Part shown: one piece after another, positions 25,231 through 33,604 of the stretch
How positions within the stretch are numbered: position 1 is the first letter of the stretch
Layout of the letters: each line of letters starts with the position of its first letter
Source of the DNA: JAHIYU01 sp964476155
GTDB lineage: Bacteria > Krumholzibacteriota > Krumholzibacteriia > LZORAL124-64-63
DNA length: 64,000 nt
Direction of reading: 5' to 3'
Assembly: GCA_964476155.1 (NCBI GenBank)
Contig: CAYYYS010000013.1
Coordinates: forward strand, 1-64,000
Program-made: the position numbers and the translations under genes
The notes under the pieces: model-generated
What the model saw: only the letters and a program-made list of their open reading frames with translations
Database searches by the model: none
What the model was told of the DNA's origin: nothing

Positions 25231-26040
25231 ATGGGCCGTCTGCACGATATACCCCTGCCCGACTTCAGCGTGGACGACCCCGCGTCGAGCAACGGTATCG
25301 TGCTGCAGAATCTGACCAAGACGTTCCAGGGTCGCAAGGTGCTCGACGGTCTCGATTTCACCATCAACCGCGGCGAGACCGTGGTGATCATCGGACGTAG
25401 CGGTGAGGGCAAGTCGGTCCTGCTGAAGCATATCGTACGGCTGCTGATGCCCGAGACCGGCCACGTCTGGGTCGACGGGGACGAGATCACCGGCATGGGC
25501 AAGACCAAGCTCTTCGAAGTGCGCAAGCGCTTCGGCATGCTCTTCCAGGGAGCGGCGCTCTTCGATTCGTTGACCATCTGCGGGAACGTGGGACTGGGGC
25601 TCAAGGAGAACGGCGGCCATACCGCCGAGGAGATTCTCGACCGCGCCCACATATGCCTGGCCCAGGTGGGCCTGACCGAGGTGGGGGACAAGCTGCCGTC
25701 GCAACTGTCGGGCGGGATGAAGAAGCGCGCCGGTCTGGCGCGGGCCATCGCCATGCAGCCCGACTACATTCTCTACGACGAGCCGACCACCGGGCTCGAT
25801 CCGATCACGTCGGACGCCATCAACGACCTCATCCTGCAACTGCAGGCCGAACTCAACGTGACCTCGATCGTGGTGACCCACGACATGGCCAGCGCCTTCA
25901 AGGTGGCCGACCGCATCGCCATGATCTCGAGCGGGAAAATCATCTACGCCGCGGGAGTCGACGAAACCCGTGACACGGACCACCCGATGGTCCGCCAGTT
26001 CATCGACGGCAGCGCGCAGGGTCCGCTGGACGTGTTCTAG
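25231..26040 (+). CDS. mlaF: MlaF-family lipid ABC transporter ATPase
   Basis: A 269-residue ATP-binding subunit. Walker A GRSGEGKSVLLKH, Q-loop FQGAALFDSLT, signature LSGGMKKRAGLARAIA, Walker B ILYDEPTTGLDPITSD and H-loop VVTHDM are all present. The LSGGMKKR signature and the phrase GLDPITSDAINDLI are specific to the Mla/Ttg2/Mkl group. It begins 1 bp after mlaE and ends 29 bp before the MCE protein, so the three form one operon. Confidence 0.95.
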   Translation: MGRLHDIPLPDFSVDDPASSNGIVLQNLTKTFQGRKVLDGLDFTINRGETVVIIGRSGEGKSVLLKHIVRLLMPETGHVWVDGDEITGMGKTKLFEVRKRFGMLFQGAALFDSLTICGNVGLGLKENGGHTAEEILDRAHICLAQVGLTEVGDKLPSQLSGGMKKRAGLARAIAMQPDYILYDEPTTGLDPITSDAINDLILQLQAELNVTSIVVTHDMASAFKVADRIAMISSGKIIYAAGVDETRDTDHPMVRQFIDGSAQGPLDVF

Positions 26041-26069
26041 CGGTCGTCGCGCGGCGCAAGGGAGTGCCC

Positions 26070-26960
26070 ATGGGCAGCAAGAAGGAAATCCAGGTCGGCA
26101 TCACCGTTATCCTGTCCCTGATCATCCTGGTCTGGGGAACGCTCTGGTTCAAGCAGGTGCGCTTCTCGGGCGGCGTGGACCGATACGTGGCCGAGTTCAC
26201 CACCGTTGGCGGCCTGCAGGGCGGCGATCGCGTGCAGGTGCGCGGCATTCGCCTGGGCGCGGTGGAGCACTTCGCCATCGAGGGCGACGTGGTGCGCGTG
26301 CGTTTCTACGTGGACGAGAGCGCCGGCCTGCGACAGGACGCCAAGGTGACCCTGACGAGCCAGGGCATCGTCGGCGAGATGCTGCTGGAGATTCTGCCGG
26401 GCGAAGGCGAGCCGGCCCCCGACGGTTTCGTCTACCAGGGCAAGGTCATGCAGGACATGAACGCCATGATGGACGAGGGCGCCGCGACCCTGGTCGACGC
26501 GCGCGAACTGACCCGGGAAGTGACCGCCTTCATGGCCGAACTGCGCGGCGACGGCCGACTGGGCAACATGGTCGACGAGACACGCGGCGTCATGAGCACG
26601 CTCCAGACCACCACTGAGGAAATCGCCCCGGACCTGAAGAGCCTGGTCGCGGACCTGAGCGAAACCACCAACGCCGTGCGCGCGGCCGTGGTCGGCCCGG
26701 ACAGTCTACTCGCCGGCACGCTCCAGGGCGCCGAGACTGCCATGGCGCGGGTCGATACCCTGACGCAGCAACTGGCGCGGGCCACGATCCTGTTGACCGA
26801 TGTCCTCGAGCGGCTAGAGGCGGGAGAGGGCAGCGCGGGACGGCTGTTGCAAGATGACTCGTTGTATGCGCAGGCCGAGTCGATCATCGTCGCGGTGCAG
26901 GATCTGGTGGCGGATATGAAGGCGCGGCCTAAGCGGTATTTTCATGTGAGTTTGTTCTGA
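26070..26960 (+). CDS. mlaD: MCE-domain lipid-binding protein, MlaD-like
   Basis: A 296-residue protein anchored by one N-terminal helix (ITVILSLIILVWGTLWF) with the MCE domain in the periplasm (residues about 30-115: YVAEFTTVGGLQGGDRVQVRGI, VRFYVDESAGLRQDAKVTL, GEMLLEI). After the domain is a long helical region rich in T/L heptads, as in MlaD relatives that form a tunnel or bridge. ATG 26070 was chosen, with GGGAG 9 bp upstream, over GTG 26064. The length exceeds E. coli MlaD (183 residues) and is closer to long-helix MCE proteins. Confidence 0.9.
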   Translation: MGSKKEIQVGITVILSLIILVWGTLWFKQVRFSGGVDRYVAEFTTVGGLQGGDRVQVRGIRLGAVEHFAIEGDVVRVRFYVDESAGLRQDAKVTLTSQGIVGEMLLEILPGEGEPAPDGFVYQGKVMQDMNAMMDEGAATLVDARELTREVTAFMAELRGDGRLGNMVDETRGVMSTLQTTTEEIAPDLKSLVADLSETTNAVRAAVVGPDSLLAGTLQGAETAMARVDTLTQQLARATILLTDVLERLEAGEGSAGRLLQDDSLYAQAESIIVAVQDLVADMKARPKRYFHVSLF

Positions 26961-26974
26961 GCGATCGATTGGCC

Positions 26975-27094
26975 ACCCACATCACCCTGGGGTGATGTGG
27001 GCGCAAAGTCATATCAAAAACAGGGCCTCTGGGGGCCGCAGGCAGCACTTCACATCAAAAATGGGGTACCACGTGGTACCGTGGGTGTGGATAA
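26975..27094 (-). repeat. Dispersed DnaA-box/palindrome repeat, copy 2 (inverted, expanded)
   Basis: Same repeat as at 1477 and 37626, in reverse orientation. Read on the minus strand it starts TTATCCACA (27094 down to 27086), then the palindrome GGTACCACGTGGTACC, then CCATTTTTGATG. This copy carries an extra internal block, so TTTTTGAT occurs twice about 39 bp apart, and ends in the inverted repeat CACATCACCCCAGGGTGATG. It fills most of the gap between mlaD and the papain-like protease. Confidence 0.8.
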
Positions 27095-27183
27095 GTACCA
27101 TCTCTTCGGCCCGGTTGTTATCTGAAGGCACATCAGGTAGCATTGGAATAAAGTCTCATCAGCCGGATCGACGGGAGAGAACC

Positions 27184-29397
27184 ATGAGACGACTAGTATT
27201 GCTCCTGCTCACCAATCTCATATTCGTAACCCTCTCCGCAGCCGGCGACTTCACCACCGGTGAGACCAGCATCACCCGCCTCTCCGACGACGAACGCGCG
27301 GTCATTCTCGGCGGCTTTCGTTTCCCCACAGGACCGGTTTCCGTGCGCGATTATCCCCGAGTCGGCTCCCTACCGCCCGCCCTCGACTGGCGTGACACAC
27401 CAATCGGTTCCTACGTCAGCGACGTGCGTTGGCAGGGAGTTTGCGGCTCGTGTTGGGCCTTCACCGCCATGGCAGCTTTCGAATCGGCGCTGATGGTCGC
27501 CACCGACACGCCGGACGTCGATCCCGACCTGTCCGAACAGTACATCCTGTCCTGCAACTGGGACGCGGGTACCTGCCAAGGCGGTTGGCTGGAAGGCGCG
27601 CTCGAATTCCTGCGACTGGCCGGCGCGCCGACCGAAGCCTGCTTCGTCTATATGGGGAACGATCAGATCCCCTGTCGCACGAGTTGCCACACGACCCTGG
27701 ACCTGCTCGAGAAGGTCGATGACTGGTGGTTCGTCACCGCCGGATTTGCAGACCAGGTTGCCATCAAGACCGCCCTGCAGGACGGTCCGCTGTCGACGGC
27801 CTTGATGATCCACGACAATTTCATGGGCTACACAGGGGGCATCTACGATGCCTACGGCAGTCCAGAAACCGGCGACGGCCACACCCTGCTGCTGGTGGGA
27901 TACGACGACACCCAACAATGCTGGATCGCCAAGAACAGCTGGGGCACGGATTGGGGCGAGGACGGATTCTGTCGCATCGCCTACGACGACGGCTGCGGTT
28001 TCGCGGCCTACACGCTGGCTTGTACCTACGATCCGCTATGGGAACCGAGCGTCGCCTGGTCACCGGCCGAGATCAACGCCGGCGAGCCTGTCGCCATCAC
28101 TTACGATGCCACCGGTCGGCCCCTGCAGGGCCTCGGCGGCCTCCTGATCCACTCGGGCCACGACGACTGGGAGGGCATCACCGACACGCCCCTGACCCAG
28201 ACGGATACGGACAACTGGTCGGTCACGATCACGCCGCCGATCGGGGCGCAGTCGCTGGAGTTCGTCTTCACCGACGGGCTCGACACCTGGGACAACAACG
28301 GCGGTGTCGACTGGATCGTGCCCTTGGCCGGTTCCACGCCCGACTTTGTCATGGATGGATTGTTGGACGCGGTCGCGACACCCCTGGCGACAAACGGCAC
28401 GCTGACCTTATGGAGCGCATTCGCCGGGTCCGAGCTCTACGTGGCCATCCAGGATGAGAGAGTTCCGCGCACCGAAGATCTTTTCATCCTGGTGGCGACC
28501 GATCCCTACGAATATCGCCCGGCTACCTGGGCCAAGGCCGGCAGCACGATGAACTGGGACTGGTTCCTGGCCGCCGAAGTCGACAACGGCTGGTCCGGCT
28601 GGTTCGATTTCGGGGAGACCGTGCAGGAGGGCGCCGCGTACCGGCGATCCAACGGGGATGTTCTCGAAGGGACGCTCGACCTCGATATTCTGATGCCGGG
28701 GCGCGCGCCCCGGGAGCTATGGTTCGCCGCGGCCGCCTACGAAACCCACAGCGGTGGTACCCTGATGCGCCAGGCGCCCGCCGGCAACAGCGACAACACG
28801 ATCACGGAATCGGAGATGATTCGCGAGGTCATCGTGGCGAACGAGCGGGTCTTGTTGGATGTGCGTCGCACGAGTGTCGGTGTGGAGATCGCCTGGGTCT
28901 TGGCCGAGCCCATGGTCGGCGAATTGAGTCTGACCGCCGCGGCTGGTGAGACCGGCTGGCTGGTTCCCTATATCACGGACGACGGTCTGCATTACTACGG
29001 CGAAGACCGTTCGGCCGCGGCACGCGGCGGTGTCGTGATCACCTATCGCCTTCAGGGCCGACGTTACGACGGCACCTCATATCTGCTGGCGGAGGGGGAC
29101 ACGCCAGGACGGGGCACGGGGGCGCTGCGTCTCGATCCCGTCTTCCCCAATCCGGCCAACCCGGGCCTGGACGTTTGTTTTACTCTGGCCGTTCCCGGTC
29201 GGGTCACCTTACGCATTCTCGATGCGCGCGGACGTCTGGTGAACACGCTATTGGACGAACCACGCTCGGTCGGCGCCCATGCCGTGAGCTGGGATGGTCG
29301 GACGCATGACGGGGTGCCCGCGGCCTCGGGCGTTTATTTCGCGCAGGTCTTGAGCGGTGATTTTACGCAGACACGCAAGCTGACGCTGGCCCGGTGA
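27184..29397 (+). CDS. Secreted papain-like (C1 family) cysteine protease with FlgD-like C-terminal domain
   Basis: A 737-residue exported protease. A GGGAGAG site precedes ATG 27184; the frame is open from 26992 but that part is repeat DNA. Signal peptide: MRRLVLLLLTNLIFVTLSAAG. The catalytic domain follows: Cys90 in GVCGSCWAFTAMAAFE, His233 in GDGHTLLLVGYDD, Asn251 in WIAKNSWGTDWGEDGF. Beta-rich domains (residues about 280-640) come next, then a FlgD-like/T9SS-type module (LDPVFPNPANPGLDVCF ... GVYFAQVLSGDFTQTRKL). The protein has no obvious papain propeptide beyond about 65 residues. Probably an extracellular or surface-attached nutrient protease. Confidence 0.9.
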   Translation: MRRLVLLLLTNLIFVTLSAAGDFTTGETSITRLSDDERAVILGGFRFPTGPVSVRDYPRVGSLPPALDWRDTPIGSYVSDVRWQGVCGSCWAFTAMAAFESALMVATDTPDVDPDLSEQYILSCNWDAGTCQGGWLEGALEFLRLAGAPTEACFVYMGNDQIPCRTSCHTTLDLLEKVDDWWFVTAGFADQVAIKTALQDGPLSTALMIHDNFMGYTGGIYDAYGSPETGDGHTLLLVGYDDTQQCWIAKNSWGTDWGEDGFCRIAYDDGCGFAAYTLACTYDPLWEPSVAWSPAEINAGEPVAITYDATGRPLQGLGGLLIHSGHDDWEGITDTPLTQTDTDNWSVTITPPIGAQSLEFVFTDGLDTWDNNGGVDWIVPLAGSTPDFVMDGLLDAVATPLATNGTLTLWSAFAGSELYVAIQDERVPRTEDLFILVATDPYEYRPATWAKAGSTMNWDWFLAAEVDNGWSGWFDFGETVQEGAAYRRSNGDVLEGTLDLDILMPGRAPRELWFAAAAYETHSGGTLMRQAPAGNSDNTITESEMIREVIVANERVLLDVRRTSVGVEIAWVLAEPMVGELSLTAAAGETGWLVPYITDDGLHYYGEDRSAAARGGVVITYRLQGRRYDGTSYLLAEGDTPGRGTGALRLDPVFPNPANPGLDVCFTLAVPGRVTLRILDARGRLVNTLLDEPRSVGAHAVSWDGRTHDGVPAASGVYFAQVLSGDFTQTRKLTLAR

Positions 29398-29400
29398 TCG

Positions 29401-30438
29401 TTACCAGGCGATTCGGGCCCCGGTCAAAAAGGTGGCCATCTGGGGTTCAGTCTCTGTAAGCCGCTGTATATTTGTGTGATATCGATATTCACCGATCCAG
29501 GCGATGTTGTGGGCCAAATCCAGACGTAGGCCGGCTCCCGTATTGTAACCCAGGAAACTGTCGTTCCAGTTGTAGTAGGCGAGTCCCGCCGAGATGAACG
29601 GCACGACCGGGCCGGTCAACAGATCCAGGTGTGCGACGCCGCCGGCGTGCCATACCGGGATCGAAGTGTCGGGTTCGGGCCAAGGCGCGTCGGGCCGATG
29701 CGCGGGACCGGTCATATAGCGGCCCATCTCGACACCGTACGAGAACAGCCTGTCCGTGTCGGCCAGCAGGCTCAGGCGCCAGGCGAAGTCGGTGTGGTCG
29801 TTGACGACGCCCATGTTGCGGGCCGCGCCGGCCAGGAGCGATACATGACCGATGTTGCTGTCCGGATTGGTAACATCGGGCTGATCCGTCGGTCGTTCCA
29901 GGTTCGCGCCCGGCACGGCGTAGACCAGTTCCCAGTCGGGCAAGGCAGAGCCCACGCTGGCGCCGACCAGTCCACCGCCCACGCCGCCGGCGATAATGCC
30001 CCCGATGGTCATGAGCAGGTAGGGCGCGTTGTCATCGCCCATGCTGTCCAGGACATAGGCCATCAGGCCCGAAAAGGCGCCGCCACTCACGGCGCCGAGC
30101 ACCGCGCCCGCGAGCAGGCCCGCGCCGGTGGCGCGCTCACGTGTCCACATGGCCAGAATATCTTCACTGTGGAAGCCCGCCCGCTTGTCGTTGCGCAGCA
30201 GAAAAAGACGATCACCATCCCAGCCGGCGAAGGCGCCGGTGACCGAGGCGTTGTCGGCCAGGGACAGTTGCACGGTCAGGCCCGGGGACAGGCGAGCGCA
30301 GGCCGTGTCGAGATCGATGGTGATGATCTCACGGCTGCCGGTCTCGGAACCGACGCCCCCGATCTCGTCCGGTGTCTGGGCGAAGGTCGTGTCGGCGGTC
30401 AGAATGAGCAGGGACAAGGTCGTTATCACAAGTCGCAT
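29401..30438 (-). CDS. Exported envelope protein with glycine-zipper segment
   Basis: A 345-residue protein not assigned to a named family. The start was set at ATG 30438, giving signal peptide MRLVITTLSLLILTADTTFAQ; the open frame continues upstream into the patatin gene, which is a shadow. Residues about 95-175 hold glycine-rich hydrophobic stretches (GAGLLAGAVLGAVSGGAFSG and IIAGGVGGGLVGASVGSALP), i.e. glycine-zipper-like transmembrane helices. The C-terminal 150 residues alternate like outer-membrane strands and end in TFLTGARIAW. It is the last gene of the 33428-to-29401 minus-strand operon, 65 bp after the patatin gene. Confidence 0.7.
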   Translation of the reverse strand: MRLVITTLSLLILTADTTFAQTPDEIGGVGSETGSREIITIDLDTACARLSPGLTVQLSLADNASVTGAFAGWDGDRLFLLRNDKRAGFHSEDILAMWTRERATGAGLLAGAVLGAVSGGAFSGLMAYVLDSMGDDNAPYLLMTIGGIIAGGVGGGLVGASVGSALPDWELVYAVPGANLERPTDQPDVTNPDSNIGHVSLLAGAARNMGVVNDHTDFAWRLSLLADTDRLFSYGVEMGRYMTGPAHRPDAPWPEPDTSIPVWHAGGVAHLDLLTGPVVPFISAGLAYYNWNDSFLGYNTGAGLRLDLAHNIAWIGEYRYHTNIQRLTETEPQMATFLTGARIAW

Positions 30439-30503
30439 GTCGCTCGCTTTCCCGGGGTGGCGGGCCTTCAAAACCTGGGACGGCGTTCGGTTTCCAATGC
30501 GGA

Positions 30504-31433
30504 TCAGGCCGCAGAACCACCAAAGAGCTGCCGCAGTCGAGCGCGCCAGCCGTACCGCCGGGCGATCAGGTCGCGCAGGGCGGGGATGGCGGCCATACCG
30601 GCTTCGAAACCCCGGTCGTAGCAGTCGTCGGCGCGGCGGAAGTCGGCCCAGTGGTAGGCCGAGACATCGGGGCTGATGACCAGGTCTGCTTCCTGCAGCA
30701 CGTAGTCGTTCAGGCGGAGTTTCGCGAGGGTGTCGGCACGCATCATGATTTCCATGCCCGTATTCCACTCGGTTTTTTCGGGCTCGAACGCGGGCAGGTC
30801 CACGGCGATCACGAAGTCGGCGCCCATCTCGCGGCAGGTGCGGATGGGGATGCGGAAGAGCACGCCGCCGTCCACGATGAACTTGCCTTCGCGCACGACC
30901 GGCGGGAAGACGCCGGGGATGGCCGAGCTGGCATAGACGGCGTCGATGAGGTCCCCTTCACGATAGATGACTTTCTGGCCGCTGATCAGATCCACGGCCA
31001 CTGCTGCGAAGGGGATTTTCAACGACGTGAAGTCGCGGGTGCGGAACATCTGTTCGAGGGGGTGGCGGAGCCTGGATTCGTCGGCCAGGGCGGGGCGCGT
31101 GAATGTCTTGATGGTCAGGAATTTCCGCATCACCGTGTCGTAGAGGCCCTGCATGAGGCTCAGTTGTTCTTCCTCGCCGCTGCCCTTGGCGATGAAGTGG
31201 GTCCAGGTCTCGAGAAACTCCGGGTCCTTGGCGAAGGCCGTGAGTCGATGCCATGTCTCCTCGGCTTCGCCGACCTCGGCGTAGAGACCACCCACCAGGG
31301 CACCCATGCTGCTGCCCGTGATGATCGACGGACACAGGCCGGAGTCTTCCAGGGCGGCCAGTACGCCCGCATGGGCGAGGCCGCGAGAGCCGCCGCTGCC
31401 CAGGGCGATACCGATAACGGGTTGATTGCTCAT
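30504..31433 (-). CDS. Patatin-like phospholipase
   Basis: A 309-residue serine lipid acyl hydrolase of the RssA/YchK group. The oxyanion GSGGSRGLAHAGVL (G-G-x-R/K-G) is near the N-terminus, the nucleophile is in GSSMG (G-x-S-x-G), and the catalytic aspartate is in VDGGVLFRIP (DGG). No signal peptide, so it probably acts in the cytoplasm on membrane lipids. Start ATG 31433 lies 8 bp after the stop of the GNAT-like gene, placing it in the same operon. Confidence 0.9.
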   Translation of the reverse strand: MSNQPVIGIALGSGGSRGLAHAGVLAALEDSGLCPSIITGSSMGALVGGLYAEVGEAEETWHRLTAFAKDPEFLETWTHFIAKGSGEEEQLSLMQGLYDTVMRKFLTIKTFTRPALADESRLRHPLEQMFRTRDFTSLKIPFAAVAVDLISGQKVIYREGDLIDAVYASSAIPGVFPPVVREGKFIVDGGVLFRIPIRTCREMGADFVIAVDLPAFEPEKTEWNTGMEIMMRADTLAKLRLNDYVLQEADLVISPDVSAYHWADFRRADDCYDRGFEAGMAAIPALRDLIARRYGWRARLRQLFGGSAA

Positions 31434-31441
31434 CGTGTCTC

Positions 31442-32437
31442 CTACCAGTCGGAATCCAGATAACTCGCGGCCCAGCGGTCGGGATCGGCGGACAGGCCCG
31501 CCGCCTCGAGTCCGTTGACGAACATGGCGCCGTCGGCGCGGCGCTCGATCAGGCCCGCGGGCAGCTTGTCCTTTTGCAGAAAGCCGTCCAGCAGCCAGAA
31601 GTCGACGGCGTTGGTCAGGCCCTGGCGATGCAGGTGCCGCAGGAAAGTCGCCACGACAGCTTGGCTGGACTCATCGGTGCGGAACTCCACCACTTCCCAG
31701 GAATCGGTCAGGACCTTGCAGACCGCGTAGCCAACGGTGTGGTCGTCGCGACGGAACAGGAAGGCGCGCATGTCGTCGCGCGGGTTGTCGACGACGCGCC
31801 AGTTCATGAAGGCGGCGCTGCGCCCGCCGTGGATCCGATCGGCGGGTTGGAAGCGGTTCAGATCCTCGGTGAAGCGGTCGACGGGGATGATTTCCAGGTC
31901 CCTGGTCGCTCCGGAGAAGTATCGCGCCCGCACCAGACCCCACACCGGCGCCAGCAGACGCGACAGCAGCTCGCCACCGGTCATGCGGCGCAGGGCTTGG
32001 GCCGACAGCACCGCCTTGAAGACGCGGAAGTTCGCGAACTGCAGCCAACCGGCGTTCAGCAGGGCTTTTTTGGAGCCGGCCAGCGCGGCGAAGCCGGTGC
32101 CGAAGCGCGGGCCGGACACGCCGTCGGGGGCGGTGTCGATGACGAAGGCCATGACGTCGTTGAACAGTCCCTTGCCGCGGATCGCCCGGCCCATCAATCC
32201 ATCGACCGCCTGCACGGCGGTCAGGTCGCGTTCGCCGTCGCGGAACGGTTGGGCGAGTTGGCCGACGGTGCCGGCCAGTTCGCCGTCGTGGACCAGCTTA
32301 TAGAGATGCGGGGCGCCGAAGGGATTGCGCAGGTGCTTCCAGTCGAACCAGGTCCGTTCCTTCAACGCAAAGTCGTACTCGCGGAACAGGTCCACCAGCT
32401 CGTCGAATTCGGTGGTTTCGGCGCGGACGATTTTCAA
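31442..32437 (-). CDS. GNAT-like acyltransferase
   Basis: A 331-residue protein with a GNAT-type fold in its first half: MKIVRAETTEFDELVDLFRE, then strand-turn VDGLMGRAIRGKGLFNDVMAF containing the R/Q-x-x-G-x-G/A acyl-CoA-binding pattern (RAIRGKGL), and a further acyl-CoA strand. A second, weaker GNAT-like half (VGYAVCKVL, VVEFRTDESSQAVVATFLRHL) follows. The start codon is TTG at 32437, 1 bp after the stop of the deacetylase. The substrate is unknown; with a polysaccharide deacetylase before it and a patatin after it, a cell-surface sugar or lipid acyl modification is a plausible inference. Confidence 0.72.
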   Translation of the reverse strand: MKIVRAETTEFDELVDLFREYDFALKERTWFDWKHLRNPFGAPHLYKLVHDGELAGTVGQLAQPFRDGERDLTAVQAVDGLMGRAIRGKGLFNDVMAFVIDTAPDGVSGPRFGTGFAALAGSKKALLNAGWLQFANFRVFKAVLSAQALRRMTGGELLSRLLAPVWGLVRARYFSGATRDLEIIPVDRFTEDLNRFQPADRIHGGRSAAFMNWRVVDNPRDDMRAFLFRRDDHTVGYAVCKVLTDSWEVVEFRTDESSQAVVATFLRHLHRQGLTNAVDFWLLDGFLQKDKLPAGLIERRADGAMFVNGLEAAGLSADPDRWAASYLDSDW

Positions 32438-32438
32438 G

Positions 32439-33428
32439 TCAACCCCTTATCAATATCCGGTTCAGCAAGTAACGCACCGTGGCCGTCGAATCGTATCCGC
32501 CCACGCCCAGGCGCGGCAGGGCCAAGGGTGCCGTGTCGGTGTGTGTCAGGCCCGAGAGCGTGGTGAAGGCACGTGTATAGCCGGCCGTCGCAACGTGCTC
32601 CAGGACGCGCTGGTCGTGGTCGCCGTTGGGATAGGCCAGATCGACCACCGGCGCGCCGGTCGTCTCCTCCAGTATTCGGCGGGGTTCGCGCAAGTTGTAG
32701 TCCAGTTGTTCGTCGTCGAGATAGGTGAGGATGCCGTGATCGTGGCCGTGGCCGCCGAAGGTGCACCAATCGCTGCCGGCCATCTCGCGGACCTCCTCGA
32801 CGTTCAGGGGGCGGAAACGGGGGAGGTGTTCATCCAGGACGGCGGCGTGTGTCTCGCAGAGGTGGCCCAGGACCGCCGCGACATTCGGGTGATCGGCGTT
32901 GCCCGCCATCTTGATCGTCACCAGCAGACGCTGGATGTCGTTCCAGCGTTGGTCGTCGTCGACGGGGTGGAAGCGATGGATGCTCAGACCGAAGTCGCGC
33001 AGGTCGAGCTCCGTCAAAGCGGTGGCCTGTATGGCGGTGACCACCACGTCGGTCCAGAAGATCCGTTGCTCGGCCATGTGGCGGGTGGACACGAAGAACA
33101 GCGCCGGGGCGCGGTGCTTGGCGAGCAGGGGGAGCGCCAGGCGGTGGTTGTTCACGTACCCGTCGTCGAAGGTAAGCAGGATGTTGAGCCGGTCGGGCGC
33201 GAGCCGCGACGGATCTGCGAGAGCTTCGGGACCAACAAAGTGGCCGAGGTCGCCGAGCATGGTCAGTTGCGCGTCGAAGTTCGAGACGCTGACGCGCATC
33301 CAGTTGCCGAAGTCGGCGTTGTCGCGCAGGTCATGGTACATGAGCGTGAGAATGGTCGCAGGGCCGCGGCGGGACAGCAGCCGTGTCACCAGGGTGTTGC
33401 CGAGGCAGGATTTGACGAACTTGCGCAT
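32439..33428 (-). CDS. Polysaccharide deacetylase (NodB domain)
   Basis: A 329-residue carbohydrate esterase family 4-like protein. The core has LTLMYHDLRD (motif before the metal site), LLTFDDGYVNNHRLALPLL (TFDDG with catalytic Asp), ALFFVS, and later FGGHGHDHGIL with the metal-binding H-x-x-x-H type segment. AYPNGDHD matches the R/P-x-P-x-G motif. A short N-terminal region (CLGNTLVTRLLSRRG) lacks a clear signal peptide. It begins the minus-strand operon (deacetylase, GNAT, patatin, envelope protein). Likely removes acetyl groups from surface polysaccharide precursors. Confidence 0.87.
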   Translation of the reverse strand: MRKFVKSCLGNTLVTRLLSRRGPATILTLMYHDLRDNADFGNWMRVSVSNFDAQLTMLGDLGHFVGPEALADPSRLAPDRLNILLTFDDGYVNNHRLALPLLAKHRAPALFFVSTRHMAEQRIFWTDVVVTAIQATALTELDLRDFGLSIHRFHPVDDDQRWNDIQRLLVTIKMAGNADHPNVAAVLGHLCETHAAVLDEHLPRFRPLNVEEVREMAGSDWCTFGGHGHDHGILTYLDDEQLDYNLREPRRILEETTGAPVVDLAYPNGDHDQRVLEHVATAGYTRAFTTLSGLTHTDTAPLALPRLGVGGYDSTATVRYLLNRILIRG

Positions 33429-33537
33429 GCGGACGGGAGCTCCGGGTTCGGGTTCGGGGGATGGTAGCGCAGAGGTGGGGGATGGGCAATGTCGCTGTCG
33501 GGACGACTGTAAATGTCTTATAGCGCCTAGTTCATGC

Positions 33538-33543
33538 TATAAT
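33538..33543 (+). promoter_or_regulatory. Possible -10 box upstream of the subtilase
   Basis: A perfect TATAAT lies 62 bp before the subtilase start codon in the divergent gap with the deacetylase gene; the -35 region is poor. The gap is AT-richer than the flanking genes. Confidence 0.35.
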
Positions 33544-33604
33544 AGAGTGTCGCCTCCCGTCGCGATTAAAAAACCACTCTTCCGTTTTTCCGGAGGCCTC
33601 CGTA

